From Leuconostoc carnosum (lineage in GTDB: Bacteria; Bacillota; Bacilli; Lactobacillales; Lactobacillaceae): a DNA stretch of 64,000 bases. Below are positions 52,601 through 61,890 of the stretch, piece after piece; the first letter of the stretch is position 1; each line of letters begins with the position of its first letter. The notes under the pieces are model-generated. The model was not told where the DNA came from and made no database searches. It saw only the letters and a program-made list of their open reading frames with translations. The translations under genes were made by a program, and so were the position numbers. The stretch lies in NCBI RefSeq assembly GCF_014207505.1, contig NZ_JACHGL010000004.1, forward strand, positions 69,154-133,153. The letters run 5' to 3'.

Positions 52601-54034
52601 ATGTTAAAGAAATGGTTATTTGGCTTGGCGTCATTGGTTACGCTGTTTTCGTTTAATTTAACAATACAAGCTGACAAACCACATTATACGATTACCACAG
52701 ATGCGACTTATGCACCGTTTACTTTCCAAGATAAGAATAATAAATATGTGGGTATTGAACAGGAAACAATGAAAGCTGTTGCTGATCGTGAAGGATTTAC
52801 CTATACGATGAAGCCTATGAGCTTCAATTCAGCTGCACAATTAGTTTCTAACGGTCAGGCTGATGGTATTATTGCTGGTATGGGCGTGACAGAGGAACGA
52901 AAAGAAGTTTATGATTTTTCAACACCCTACTATAAGACTGGTGTAGCATGGATTGTTAAAAAAGATAGTAACATTAAGTCTTTAAAGGATTTAAAAGGTC
53001 AGACGGTTGCACTTAAAACAGGCACGTCAGCTTCAGAATATGGTAAGTCATTGCAAACAAAATATGGCTTTAAAATTAAATATTTTAATGATACTGACAC
53101 AATGTATAATGATGTGGTTAATGGTAATTCAGCTGCAACATTTGAAGATATGCCAGTTATTCAATACAGTATTAAAAATGGCATTCAATTAAAGATTATG
53201 AATCCAAAATCCCTTGGAAATGCTGGTGTGTATGCATTTGCTGTTGAAAAGGGTAAAAATAAAGCATTATTGGCCTCATTTAACAAAGGATTTGCTGGCA
53301 TTAAGAAAGATGGTACGTATGATAAAATCGTGAAAAAATATTTAGGGGCCACCCAATCTACTTTTTCTGGTTCTAAAAAAGATAATAGCTCAATTTTTGG
53401 GATTTTAAATTCCAATAAGTCAGCTTTCTTAAAAGGATTGTGGCAAACTATTGAATTGACAGTGATTGCGATTCTTTTGGCTTCAATTTTCGGTATTCTA
53501 CTTGGAATTATGGGGGTTAGTGAGTTTAAACTGATTCGTGGGATTTCAACGACTATTATCTATATTTTCCGTGGTCTACCATTAATGGTTTTGGCATTTT
53601 TCATCTATATTGGCTTGCCAGGTGTTATTGGTATTAAAATACCTGCATTTACCGCTGGTATTATTACATTGATTTTAAATGAAGGTGCTTATACTGGGGC
53701 ATTTGTTCGTGGTGGTTTTGAGGCTGTTGAACATGGTCAGATGGAAGCGGCACGTTCTCTTGGGTTGACTTATGGTAAAGCTATGCGACGCGTCATCATG
53801 CCGCAAGGTATTCGCATTATGGTGCCTAGTTTTATCAACCAATTTATTATTACTTTAAAAGATACTTCGATCTTGTCAGCTATTGGTTTATTGGAATTGA
53901 CACAAACAGGTACGCTAATTGTTGCGCGTAATTCGCAAGGATTTAGAGTATGGGCTATCATTGCTATGATGTACCTTATTTTGATTACTTTATTGACCTG
54001 GTTAAGTAACTGGGTTGAAAGAAGATTAAAGTAA
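52601..54034 (+). CDS. amino-acid ABC transporter binding protein-permease fusion, second copy
   Basis: 477 residues from ATG 52601 (MLKKWLFGLASLVTLFSFNL); GGGAG lies about 11 bases upstream. Same architecture as the gene at 50301: signal peptide, binding domain (DKPHYTITTDATYAPFTFQD; IIAGMGVTEERKEVYDFS), permease domain with EAA loop [20 protein letters not shown]. The two proteins are clearly paralogous with differing binding pockets, hinting at different amino acids. A stretch near 53670-53757 is almost identical in DNA to the first copy. Confidence 0.94.
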   Translation: MLKKWLFGLASLVTLFSFNLTIQADKPHYTITTDATYAPFTFQDKNNKYVGIEQETMKAVADREGFTYTMKPMSFNSAAQLVSNGQADGIIAGMGVTEERKEVYDFSTPYYKTGVAWIVKKDSNIKSLKDLKGQTVALKTGTSASEYGKSLQTKYGFKIKYFNDTDTMYNDVVNGNSAATFEDMPVIQYSIKNGIQLKIMNPKSLGNAGVYAFAVEKGKNKALLASFNKGFAGIKKDGTYDKIVKKYLGATQSTFSGSKKDNSSIFGILNSNKSAFLKGLWQTIELTVIAILLASIFGILLGIMGVSEFKLIRGISTTIIYIFRGLPLMVLAFFIYIGLPGVIGIKIPAFTAGIITLILNEGAYTGAFVRGGFEAVEHGQMEAARSLGLTYGKAMRRVIMPQGIRIMVPSFINQFIITLKDTSILSAIGLLELTQTGTLIVARNSQGFRVWAIIAMMYLILITLLTWLSNWVERRLK

Positions 54035-54040
54035 CAAGTG

Positions 54041-54081
54041 AAAGGCACCTCTAGCGCGTATTATGCGTTGGAGGTGCTTTT
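54041..54081 (+). terminator. terminator whose 3' arm contains the coiA SD
   Basis: AAAGGCACCTCTAGCGC pairs with GCGTTGGAGGTGCTTTT (17 positions, some G-U) around GTATTAT, ending in Ts. GGAGG (54070-54074), the SD of the ATG at 54083, lies in the right arm, so the hairpin both ends the upstream message and hides the coiA SD. Confidence 0.85.
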
Positions 54082-54082
54082 T

Positions 54083-55114
54083 ATGATCATTGCATTTGAT
54101 GATAAGAAACAATATATTTGTGCTAATCGTGCGATTAAATCACAAAATTATTGCTGTCCTGGCTGCCAAGAACAAGTGATACTCAAAGTAGGCGATGTGA
54201 ATCAACCGCATTTTGCTCACTATTCTGGTACTGTATGTGCAACATTTACAGAAAATGAGACGGCACAACATTTATCTGGTAAATTACAATTGGCAGAACA
54301 ATTTAAAAAGTACGGGCATGTTCAAATCGAGGCCGTACTGCCAGAGATTAACCAACGACCAGATATTTTAATCACATTGAAAGAGCGGAAAGTTGCCGTA
54401 GAATATCAATGCAGCCCAATTTCTCAAAAAAGATTGGATGAGCGTAACGCAGGATATAGTAGTCAAAATATTCAAGTAATTTGGATTCTTGGACAAAACT
54501 ATTTTGAAAAAAGTATGACACAAAAAAGTATTATAAAGTTTTGGGCACAAAAAAAGTTAACATTTTATTTACCAGACAAAGAACGATTTGTTTATCGAAA
54601 AGATTTTTGGAAATGTGATTTTGAACGTATTCATTATTTAGAATGGATGAGTCATTCTTTATTTGAAGGGACAACAAAAACGCAGGGAATTAATTTTAAA
54701 ATTGAGAAACAAATATACAAATTGCAAAATCTATTAATTCAAAAACGTGTTGATGAGAAAATTGTCCGTTATTTATATAACAAAGAGCGGTTGCTACTTC
54801 ATGCACCACTTTGGATGCATGAAGGTCACACGTTTGGATTAACTATTCCTAATTGGCATTTTCGGTTATTGATTATGTTACTCTTAGAAAGAGTAGGTCA
54901 AGAAAATATGGTGAAAAAAGATGATATAAGCAATAAACTAACAAAATATTTAATGGGGGATGATAATTTTAAACATTATCAAATAGCTTTAATTTTTAAT
55001 GATTTAGAAAAGAACCATTACATTTTACAACAGGGACAACACTTGTTAGTTCGTCGTCTACCTAATTGGCACACATCATTATCACAAAAATTATGTAAAA
55101 TGAGAGATAAGTGA
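54083..55114 (+). CDS. coiA: competence protein CoiA-like
   Basis: 343 residues from ATG 54083, SD GGAGGTG; the longer frame from 54038 runs through the terminator. N-terminal zinc-ribbon-like region (CCPGCQEQVILKVG and QPHFAHYSG), then the nuclease-like core RPDILITLKERKVAVEYQCSPIS with E-Y-Q. CoiA acts in recombination of incoming DNA during competence in streptococci. No ComX-type CIN box was seen upstream. Next to pepF, as in many Lactobacillales. Confidence 0.9.
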   Translation: MIIAFDDKKQYICANRAIKSQNYCCPGCQEQVILKVGDVNQPHFAHYSGTVCATFTENETAQHLSGKLQLAEQFKKYGHVQIEAVLPEINQRPDILITLKERKVAVEYQCSPISQKRLDERNAGYSSQNIQVIWILGQNYFEKSMTQKSIIKFWAQKKLTFYLPDKERFVYRKDFWKCDFERIHYLEWMSHSLFEGTTKTQGINFKIEKQIYKLQNLLIQKRVDEKIVRYLYNKERLLLHAPLWMHEGHTFGLTIPNWHFRLLIMLLLERVGQENMVKKDDISNKLTKYLMGDDNFKHYQIALIFNDLEKNHYILQQGQHLLVRRLPNWHTSLSQKLCKMRDK

Positions 55115-55184
55115 TAAAATAAGATATTAGATGATAAAAAGGAGACACCGTGGATGGCTACGTCGTTGTTCACTGTAATAAATC

Positions 55185-56972
55185 ATGGCACAACCATTAC
55201 GTAATGAAGTACCGAAATCCCTGACATGGGATCTCACAACGATTTTTCCGACCGACGAAGCTTGGCAAGCAGCTTTTGAAAAAATACAAAATGATACTCA
55301 GAAAGTTCGCCAATTTGCTGGACATGTTGGTGATTCAGCAGAAACAGTACAAGCAGCTTTAGAAGCGAATCTAGCATTAGAACGTCAACTCGAGAGCGTA
55401 CATGTTTATGCCAATCAAATTTATGACCAAGATACGACTAATCAAAAGTATGCGGCTTTTTATGCCCGTGTACAAGGATTATGGGCGACGGTCAGTGAAG
55501 CAACAGCGTATTTTCAACCAGAAGTGTTGAATATTCCTGATGCGGATTTGGCAACATATTTAACGACCGACGGCTTAAAAAAGTATGCACATTTATTTGA
55601 GACACTAAAAGCACAAAAGCCATACACATTACCGGCAGATCAAGAAGCACTTCTAGCAGGTGCGAGTGACATTTTTAATGCTTCTGAAAACACTTTTGGT
55701 GCATTGGATAATTCTGATATAACATTTGGCGATGTTCACACTGAATCAAGGGAAATTGTACCACTAACTAATGGTTTGTACAGTTTATTATTGGAATCAA
55801 AGAATCGAGCTCTGCGACAAGAGGCTTTTGAAACATTGTATGATAGCTATATAGCCTTACAAAACACATTCGCTTCAACGCTTTCATCACACGTTAAGGG
55901 ACATAACTTTTTAGCTCGAACGCGCCATTACCAATCAGCGCGTGAAGCAGCTATTTTACCACATCAAGTGCCAACAACTGTTTTTCAAACATTAATTAAG
56001 ACAGTGGATGAACATTTACCATTATTACATCGTTTTGTATCTTTACGTAAAAAGATTTTAAATGTTGAAGATGTACATTCTTATGATTTATATGTGCCAC
56101 TAGTAGATGAAATAGATTTTGAAGTGACATACGAAAAAGCAAAAGATATTGTTCTGGCAGCGTTAGCGCCATTGGGTGAAGATTATCTAGCCGTTGTTCA
56201 AAAAGCTTTTGATGAACGATGGATTGATGTTATTGAAAACAAAGGTAAACGGACAGGTGCTTATTCGAGTGGCACATATGATACGAATCCCTTTATTTTA
56301 TTGAATTGGCAAAATAATCTGAATAATGTTTACACATTAGCTCATGAAATGGGTCATTCTATTCATTCTTATCTAACGCGACATAATCAACCTTATTACT
56401 ATGGTGACTATCCAATTTTCTTAGCTGAAATTGCGTCAACAACCAATGAGTCATTACTCACAGACTACTTATTGAAAAATAATGATGATCCAAAGTTTCA
56501 AGCATATATCCTCAATCAATATTTGGATGGCTTTAAGGGAACGGTATTTCGTCAAACACAGTTTGCGGAGTTTGAGAATTGGATTCACGAACAAAGTGCT
56601 CAGGGTGAAGCTTTAACTGCTGATAAAATGAGTACTTATTATGGCAATCTTAATCAGAAGTATTACGGCAATGATCTATTTCCTGATGAAGAAATCGCGT
56701 TTGAATGGTCGCGCATCCCGCATTTTTATTACAATTTCTATGTTTATCAATATGCCACTGGTGAGGCTGCGGCAACGACTTTAGCTGAACGTATTCTAAA
56801 TCAAAATGGTGCAGAAGCTTACAAAAACTATTTGAAAGCCGGTTCATCAGATTATCCTTTGAATGTGATTGCGAAAGCAGGTGTTGATATGAGCCAAGCT
56901 GATTACTTAAATCAAGCTTTTGATGTATTTGAAGAACGCTTAAACCAGTTAGAAATGTTATTAAAGAAGTAA
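55185..56972 (+). CDS. pepF: oligoendopeptidase F
   Basis: 595 residues, M3 metallopeptidase. Zinc motif HEMGHSIHSY; GTYDTNPFILLNW and AEIASTTNESLL carry the substrate region and third ligand. Cytoplasmic peptide breakdown. The start is fixed by homology (MAQPLRNEVPKSLTWDLTTI) and an upstream in-frame stop, but no SD adjoins it. AAAAAGGAG (55136-55144) instead precedes ATG 55154, a 16-codon frame in another phase that ends at 55204, overlapping the pepF start. Confidence 0.96.
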   Translation: MAQPLRNEVPKSLTWDLTTIFPTDEAWQAAFEKIQNDTQKVRQFAGHVGDSAETVQAALEANLALERQLESVHVYANQIYDQDTTNQKYAAFYARVQGLWATVSEATAYFQPEVLNIPDADLATYLTTDGLKKYAHLFETLKAQKPYTLPADQEALLAGASDIFNASENTFGALDNSDITFGDVHTESREIVPLTNGLYSLLLESKNRALRQEAFETLYDSYIALQNTFASTLSSHVKGHNFLARTRHYQSAREAAILPHQVPTTVFQTLIKTVDEHLPLLHRFVSLRKKILNVEDVHSYDLYVPLVDEIDFEVTYEKAKDIVLAALAPLGEDYLAVVQKAFDERWIDVIENKGKRTGAYSSGTYDTNPFILLNWQNNLNNVYTLAHEMGHSIHSYLTRHNQPYYYGDYPIFLAEIASTTNESLLTDYLLKNNDDPKFQAYILNQYLDGFKGTVFRQTQFAEFENWIHEQSAQGEALTADKMSTYYGNLNQKYYGNDLFPDEEIAFEWSRIPHFYYNFYVYQYATGEAAATTLAERILNQNGAEAYKNYLKAGSSDYPLNVIAKAGVDMSQADYLNQAFDVFEERLNQLEMLLKK

Positions 56973-57046
56973 GCACTTTATTTTATTAAAAATATAGTTA
57001 AATTTATATTGAAATATAGTAGGATAGAAGTGGATGGTATTATAAA

Positions 57047-57448
57047 ATGATACAGAATACAGCTCCAAAAAAATTAGTAGATGTAGCAATTGAAGCACTG
57101 GATCAAACTTACACACCATACTCGCATTTTCCAGTTGGGGCAGCTTTACTAACAGCCTCTGGTGATATATACAAAGGTATTAATATAGAGAATGTATCAT
57201 TTGGTCTGACAAATTGTGCTGAGCGAACTGCAATTTTTAGCGCTGTTGCGGCCGGTCATCGTGAGTTCGAAGGATTGGTGATTTCCGGGCGTACAAATGA
57301 ACCTATCGCACCTTGTGGTGCTTGTCGGCAAGTGATGGTAGAATTTTTTGAGCCACATATGCCAATCTGGTTAATTAACGATACAGGTAAAATGATTAAA
57401 ACAGATATTATGACACTGATGCCTGGGTCGTTTCACACGTTGCAATGA
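57047..57448 (+). CDS. cdd: cytidine deaminase
   Basis: 133 residues. Deaminates cytidine and deoxycytidine. Zinc site: NCAERTAIFSAVAAG (Cys, catalytic Glu) and PCGACRQVMVEF (two Cys). A GTG at 57030, 5 bases after AGGA, opens a 6-codon frame whose TGA overlaps the cdd ATG; GGATGG could also act as a weak SD. Confidence 0.96.
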   Translation: MIQNTAPKKLVDVAIEALDQTYTPYSHFPVGAALLTASGDIYKGINIENVSFGLTNCAERTAIFSAVAAGHREFEGLVISGRTNEPIAPCGACRQVMVEFFEPHMPIWLINDTGKMIKTDIMTLMPGSFHTLQ

Positions 57449-57500
57449 CCTCCCAAATGACTTTTGTGCCACGAGTTTGATTGGAAAATAGGAGTTAAAT

Positions 57501-58418
57501 ATGAAAAAAGTTTTAGTTTTTGATGGTATTTCACAAAAAGCGATTGACTATCTTGAAAAGAATCATTTTGAAGTGGTTACTAATAAACAAAGTACGGTAC
57601 AAGATCTCACCGAAAATACTGATATTGAAGCGATGATTTTGATGATGTATCCAATCGATAATCATGTATTTAGTCGTTTGCCACAGTTAAAAATTATTGC
57701 ACGTTACGGCGTGGGTTATGATAATGTGAATTTAGCTGATGCTTCAGCACATCATGTTATTGTGACGAATGCGCCAGGGGCCAATGCCACAGCAGTAGCT
57801 GAAACTGCTATTATGCACATGCTTATGGCTGGGCGATATTTTTATCAGCAAAATCAAAGTATTAATGATAATGCAATGACTATACCAATGGGACAAGAAG
57901 TTAGCCACAAAACAGTCGGTATTATTGGCTTCGGAGCGATTGGTCAACGTGTCGATGCGTTACTTACTGGATTTGATGTGGATGTGTTAGCCTATGCTCG
58001 TCATGAAAAAGAAGTAAAAAATGGTCGAATGGCAACATTAGATGAAATATATGAACAGTCGGATTTTATTGTTTTGGCCTTACCAGCAACACCTGAAACA
58101 ATGAACTTAATAGACGCTAAGATATTTGACAAAATGAAGGACAGTGCTGTGCTTGTTAATATTGCTCGCGGTGCTGTTGTCGATGAACAGGCACTAATCA
58201 GTGCGTTAAAATCGGGAAAGATTGCTGGTGCCGGCCTAGATGTTGTTACAAACGAGCCAGTTACACCTGATAATGAGTTACTCAGCTTACCAAATGTCTT
58301 TGTGACACCGCATGTAGCAGCATCATCACGAGAAGCTTTTGATAGTGTTGGTTTAGTGACGGCACAGGAAGTTGTACGTGTGTTGAATGGTCAAGAAGCA
58401 AAATTCCAAGTGAATTAA
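57501..58418 (+). CDS. D-2-hydroxyacid dehydrogenase
   Basis: 305 residues, SD TAGGAG. NAD-binding TVGIIGFGAIGQRVDALL, active-site Arg in NIARGAVVDEQAL, Glu in TNEPVTPDNELL and His in TPHVAASSREAF. Resembles phosphoglycerate dehydrogenase-type or D-hydroxyisocaproate-type enzymes; substrate unresolved. The stop lies inside the large palindrome. Confidence 0.93.
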   Translation: MKKVLVFDGISQKAIDYLEKNHFEVVTNKQSTVQDLTENTDIEAMILMMYPIDNHVFSRLPQLKIIARYGVGYDNVNLADASAHHVIVTNAPGANATAVAETAIMHMLMAGRYFYQQNQSINDNAMTIPMGQEVSHKTVGIIGFGAIGQRVDALLTGFDVDVLAYARHEKEVKNGRMATLDEIYEQSDFIVLALPATPETMNLIDAKIFDKMKDSAVLVNIARGAVVDEQALISALKSGKIAGAGLDVVTNEPVTPDNELLSLPNVFVTPHVAASSREAFDSVGLVTAQEVVRVLNGQEAKFQVN

Positions 58419-58486
58419 CCATTACAAAATAAACCCGTGAGGTAACACAAAAGTGTGTTGCTTCACGGGTTTATTTTGTAATGGTT
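58417..58486. terminator. 70-bp near-perfect palindrome between convergent genes
   Basis: Arms of 24 perfectly paired bases (AACCATTACAAAATAAACCC and on), continued by 8 further pairs with two G-U, around a 6-base loop; total stem about 32 bp. A bidirectional terminator is the likely role for the dehydrogenase and LacI genes, whose stop codons touch its ends. Confidence 0.85.
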
Positions 58487-59455
58487 TTATTCGGGATTAT
58501 AGAAAGTAATAGGCAGTACATCATTGACGACAGGATATTGGTTGTTTATTTCAGCAAAGAGTACGTCAATAAGACGCTGAGCAGCCTGACGAATAGGCTG
58601 TACTACAGTTGGCAAGTCAGGGTGCAGTAATTGTACGATAGGGGAACCATCGTAACCAACAATACGGATATCTTCAGGTATGCGTTTACCAGCTTTACGT
58701 AACGCATTTTGTAATTGAATTGCCATAATATCATTATAAGCGTATATACCATCAATATTTTGTTGAATGACGTCATTAACAATTACATCAATTTCAGACG
58801 TTGTTGGCCAACTATTAGAATTAAATTCTTGGATACTGAGAGATACCTTGTCGCCAAGGGCTGCAGTAAATCCTTCGTAACGTTTGGTAGTTGGTGACTG
58901 GGAAGAGGAATCGCCACTAAGCATTAAAATATTTTTAGCACCATTTTTGAGTAGATATTCACCAATCAGTTGACCACCTCGATAATTGTCTTCGCGTACG
59001 ATAGGCACAGTATCTGAAATAAAGCGATCATATGAAACGATAGGTAAATACGTATTGCTATAGGCATCAATATCTAAATTATGTGAAGATGTAATAATGC
59101 CTTCCACTTGATTAGCAGCAAGCATTTCTAAATATTGTTTCTCTTTTTCAACATTATTTGCACTTGTCGCGATAATAGATTTATAACCTTTATCAAACAG
59201 GATTTGCTCAATTTCATTTGCAAGTGATGTAAAGAATGGATTTTGTATGTCTGGGAAAATTAAACCGATAAACTGAGATGACTTACCTTGCAAAGAACGC
59301 GCCATGGCATTAGGTTGGTAGTGTAATTCACGCATAGCAGCATGAACTTTATCGATCGTTTTTTGACTTAAAGATCCGTAACTGTTAATCACACGTGAAA
59401 CAGTGGTAACTGAGACGCCAGCTAATTCAGCTACGTCAGATAATTTTGAAACCAT
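58487..59455 (-). CDS. LacI-family transcriptional regulator
   Basis: 322 residues from ATG 59455, SD TTGGAGGA. N-terminal helix-turn-helix SDVAELAGVSVTTVSRVINS and hinge YQPNAMARSLQGKSS, then the sugar-binding periplasmic-like domain (IGLIFPDIQNPFFTSLANEI; GYDGSPIVQLLHPDLPTVVQ). Divergent from the mannitol dehydrogenase gene, so it probably regulates that module in response to fructose, mannitol or a phosphate; inference only. Confidence 0.93.
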   Translation of the reverse strand: MVSKLSDVAELAGVSVTTVSRVINSYGSLSQKTIDKVHAAMRELHYQPNAMARSLQGKSSQFIGLIFPDIQNPFFTSLANEIEQILFDKGYKSIIATSANNVEKEKQYLEMLAANQVEGIITSSHNLDIDAYSNTYLPIVSYDRFISDTVPIVREDNYRGGQLIGEYLLKNGAKNILMLSGDSSSQSPTTKRYEGFTAALGDKVSLSIQEFNSNSWPTTSEIDVIVNDVIQQNIDGIYAYNDIMAIQLQNALRKAGKRIPEDIRIVGYDGSPIVQLLHPDLPTVVQPIRQAAQRLIDVLFAEINNQYPVVNDVLPITFYNPE

Positions 59456-59563
59456 AATGTCCTCCAAAAGGGATATAAAAATGTTTATTATAATTTGTCC
59501 CTTGTATATTCATTTTACCATAATATTATAAGAAAAATATTCATGAAAAAAGTATAATATAAC

Positions 59564-59592
59564 TTGACAGTAAAACATGAAAGGGTTATCAT
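59564..59592 (+). promoter_or_regulatory. promoter of mannitol dehydrogenase gene
   Basis: TTGACA (59564-59569), 17 bases, TATCAT (59587-59592), about 45 bases before the start. TTCATGAA-like repeats surround it but no clear central-CG LacI operator was identified. Confidence 0.8.
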
Positions 59593-59637
59593 GAATTTGT
59601 AAGTTGAAAATATCACAAATAAGAAGGAGCATTTATC

Positions 59638-60654
59638 ATGGACGCATTAGTACTAACTGGCATCAAGTCATTGGAATTGCAAGATATTGCACAACCAGAA
59701 GTTAAGCCAAACGAGGTTAAGATTCACACAGCATTTGCTGGGATTTGTGGAACCGATCACGCGCTTTACGCTGGATTGCCAGGATCAGCTCCTGCTGTCC
59801 CACCAATTGTATTGGGACACGAAAACTCAGGTGTTGTTGCTGAAGTTGGTTCAGCAGTTACAAATGTTAAAGTTGGAGATCGTGTATCTGTTGACCCTAA
59901 CATTTATTGTGGACAGTGCAAGTACTGCCGTACAGGACGTCCAGAATTGTGCGAAAACTTGTCAGCTGTTGGTGTAACACGTGATGGTGGATTTGAAGAA
60001 TATTTCACAGCACCTGCTTCAGTTGTTTATCCAATTCCTGATAACGTCTCATTGAAGTCAGCAGCCGTTGTTGAACCAATCTCATGTGCCGTTCACGGTA
60101 TCAAGTTGTTGAAAGTTACACCATACCAAAAAGCTTTGGTTATTGGTGATGGATTCATGGGTGAATTGTTTGTTCAAATCTTGCAAGCCTATGGTATTCA
60201 CCAAGTTGATTTGGCTGGTATTGTTGACGAAAAGTTGGCAATGAACAAGGAAAAGTTTGGTGTTAAAAACACATTCAATACAATGAAGGGTGACAAGATT
60301 CCTGAAGGCGAATACGATGTTATTATCGAAGCCGTTGGTTTGCCACAAACACAAGAAGCTGCTGTTGAAGCTTCAGCTCGTGGTGCTCAAGTATTGATGT
60401 TTGGTGTTGGTGGTCCTGATGCAAAGTTCGAAATGAACACTTATGAAATATTCCAAAAGCAATTAACTATCCAAGGTTCATTTATTAACCCTAACGCTTT
60501 TGAAGATTCATTGGCATTGCTATCATCAGGTAAGTTGGATGTTGAATCATTGATGTCACATGAATTAGACTACAACACAGTTGATGACTTCGTTAATGGT
60601 AAGTTAGGTGTTGTTTCAAAGGCTGTTGTTAAAGTCGGTGGAGAAGAGGCATAA
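59638..60654 (+). CDS. mdh: mannitol 2-dehydrogenase (medium-chain zinc dehydrogenase)
   Basis: 338 residues, SD AAGGAG. Reduces fructose to mannitol with NADH, the electron sink of heterofermenters. Catalytic zinc: Cys37, His61, Glu62 (GICGTD, GHENSG). Structural zinc: Cys91, Cys94, Cys97, Cys105 (CGQCKYCRTGRPELC). NAD fold VIGDGFMGELFVQIL. The length of 338, VDPNIYCGQCKYCRT, QKQLTIQGSF and the C-terminal VVKVGGEEA match what I remember of the Leuconostoc mannitol dehydrogenase. Codon use is highly biased, which suggests strong expression. A related polyol dehydrogenase cannot be fully excluded. Confidence 0.88.
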   Translation: MDALVLTGIKSLELQDIAQPEVKPNEVKIHTAFAGICGTDHALYAGLPGSAPAVPPIVLGHENSGVVAEVGSAVTNVKVGDRVSVDPNIYCGQCKYCRTGRPELCENLSAVGVTRDGGFEEYFTAPASVVYPIPDNVSLKSAAVVEPISCAVHGIKLLKVTPYQKALVIGDGFMGELFVQILQAYGIHQVDLAGIVDEKLAMNKEKFGVKNTFNTMKGDKIPEGEYDVIIEAVGLPQTQEAAVEASARGAQVLMFGVGGPDAKFEMNTYEIFQKQLTIQGSFINPNAFEDSLALLSSGKLDVESLMSHELDYNTVDDFVNGKLGVVSKAVVKVGGEEA

Positions 60655-60658
60655 GCAT

Positions 60659-61387
60659 ATGGATGCAAAAGACGTAGCAGGTAAAACGACTCGTGGTCGT
60701 ACAATTTCGATTAGTGCTGCATTGTCTTACTTTGTTTTCTCTTTGGTCATTAATGCAGCTGGTAACGTTCTAACTGTGGTTACTAGTCAAAAAATTCATC
60801 CGCCATTTTTGGGGTCCGCATACTGGACTGCTGCGTCTGCTGGTTTTAATAAATCAGTTTTTGGTGGTAGTAATAGTATGCTGGGCTGGGTATTTTTTGG
60901 TGTTGGTGTTGTCGTGGCGGTGTTAAATGTCGTGCTACAAGGACACTTTGATTGGCGTAAATTTGTTGGAAATATTGCTTTCATGGTACCTTTTTCACTA
61001 TTGATTAGTTACTTTGCAAACATATTTTCAGCAATTATTCCAGACTCACATAGTGTTGGTATGACGATTTTCTACGTTATCTTAAATTTCTTAGGCGTAG
61101 GATTGATTGCCGTTGCCATTTCGATTTATCAACGTACTAATCTAGTTTTACATCCAGCAGATGATTTAATGCAGATCTTGCGTTTCAAGTACTTTAAAGG
61201 ATCAGCAGCCAAAGCAATGTGGGCTTCGTATATTCCACCCACAATCTTGGCTATCATAGCCGTTATTATCTTCCCTGACTTCTCAAACTATGGGTTAGGT
61301 ACGGTCTTTGCATTTTTGTTTCAAGGTGGTATAACAGGTTTGGGAGACAAATATGTCTTCCCAGGATTGAAGCATCAAGGTATTTAA
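60659..61387 (+). CDS. YitT/YczE-like membrane protein
   Basis: 242 residues from ATG 60659, with GAAGAGG in the end of mdh; the longer frame from 60608 overlaps mdh. Six hydrophobic segments (ISAALSYFVFSLVINAAGNVL; LGWVFFGVGVVVAVLNVVL; FVGNIAFMVPFSLLISYFAN; FLGVGLIAVAISIYQRTNLV; SYIPPTILAIIAVIIFP; TVFAFLFQGGITGLGDKY). Layout fits the YczE/YyaS/YitT group. Directly behind mdh, so it may move the substrate or product, but this is inference. Confidence 0.8.
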   Translation: MDAKDVAGKTTRGRTISISAALSYFVFSLVINAAGNVLTVVTSQKIHPPFLGSAYWTAASAGFNKSVFGGSNSMLGWVFFGVGVVVAVLNVVLQGHFDWRKFVGNIAFMVPFSLLISYFANIFSAIIPDSHSVGMTIFYVILNFLGVGLIAVAISIYQRTNLVLHPADDLMQILRFKYFKGSAAKAMWASYIPPTILAIIAVIIFPDFSNYGLGTVFAFLFQGGITGLGDKYVFPGLKHQGI

Positions 61388-61460
61388 TAACTAATTAAAG
61401 ACACAAAGCGCATATTGCTACGTTTTACGCCTTCATTCATTTAATTGATAGGAGATTAAC

Positions 61461-61844
61461 ATGTCATTTTCAGATTATTATTCAGGTGTTCAGCATATTG
61501 GTATTCCAACAACAAGTTTGGCAACCGCTGAAACTTTTTGGACGAAACTTGGCTTTAAGAAGACAGGTGATTTTCCAGTTGGTAACGTGATTTTCATGCA
61601 ACGCGAGAATCTTGTGATTGAAACATGGCAATCAGATGAAGTTGCTGGTAAGCCAGGTGCTATTAATCATATCTCAATGGATACAACTGATGCTGATGCC
61701 GCTTTCAAAGCAGCTAAGGCTGAAGGATTTAAGTTAATTGATTCTGAAGTACAACATTTAGCATTTTGGGAAAAGGGTATTAAGTTCTTTAATATTGAAG
61801 GACCTGACGCAGTTATTGTCGAATTCTGCGAAATTGTTAAATAA
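61461..61844 (+). CDS. VOC-superfamily (glyoxalase/bleomycin resistance) protein
   Basis: 127 residues, SD TAGGAG. VQHIGIPTTSLATAETFWTKLGFK and INHISMDTTDADAAFKAAKAEGF are the two beta-alpha-beta modules; the final GPDAVIVEFCEI is typical. Metal ligands His and Glu are visible in each half. It sits behind the mdh-membrane gene pair. Substrate unknown; it might remove methylglyoxal-type by-products. Confidence 0.88.
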   Translation: MSFSDYYSGVQHIGIPTTSLATAETFWTKLGFKKTGDFPVGNVIFMQRENLVIETWQSDEVAGKPGAINHISMDTTDADAAFKAAKAEGFKLIDSEVQHLAFWEKGIKFFNIEGPDAVIVEFCEIVK

Positions 61845-61856
61845 ATAACAAATAGT

Positions 61857-61890
61857 AAAAAGCGACCATTTATTAAGTGGTCGCTTTTTA
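61857..61890 (+). terminator. terminator of the mdh operon
   Basis: AAAAAGCGACCATTT pairs with AAGTGGTCGCTTTTT around TATTA, 13 bases after the VOC stop. Confidence 0.9.

Noticed and set aside
56650..56976. 108-residue minus-strand ORF at the end of pepF
   Set aside because: Antisense shadow of pepF without SD or recognisable domain.
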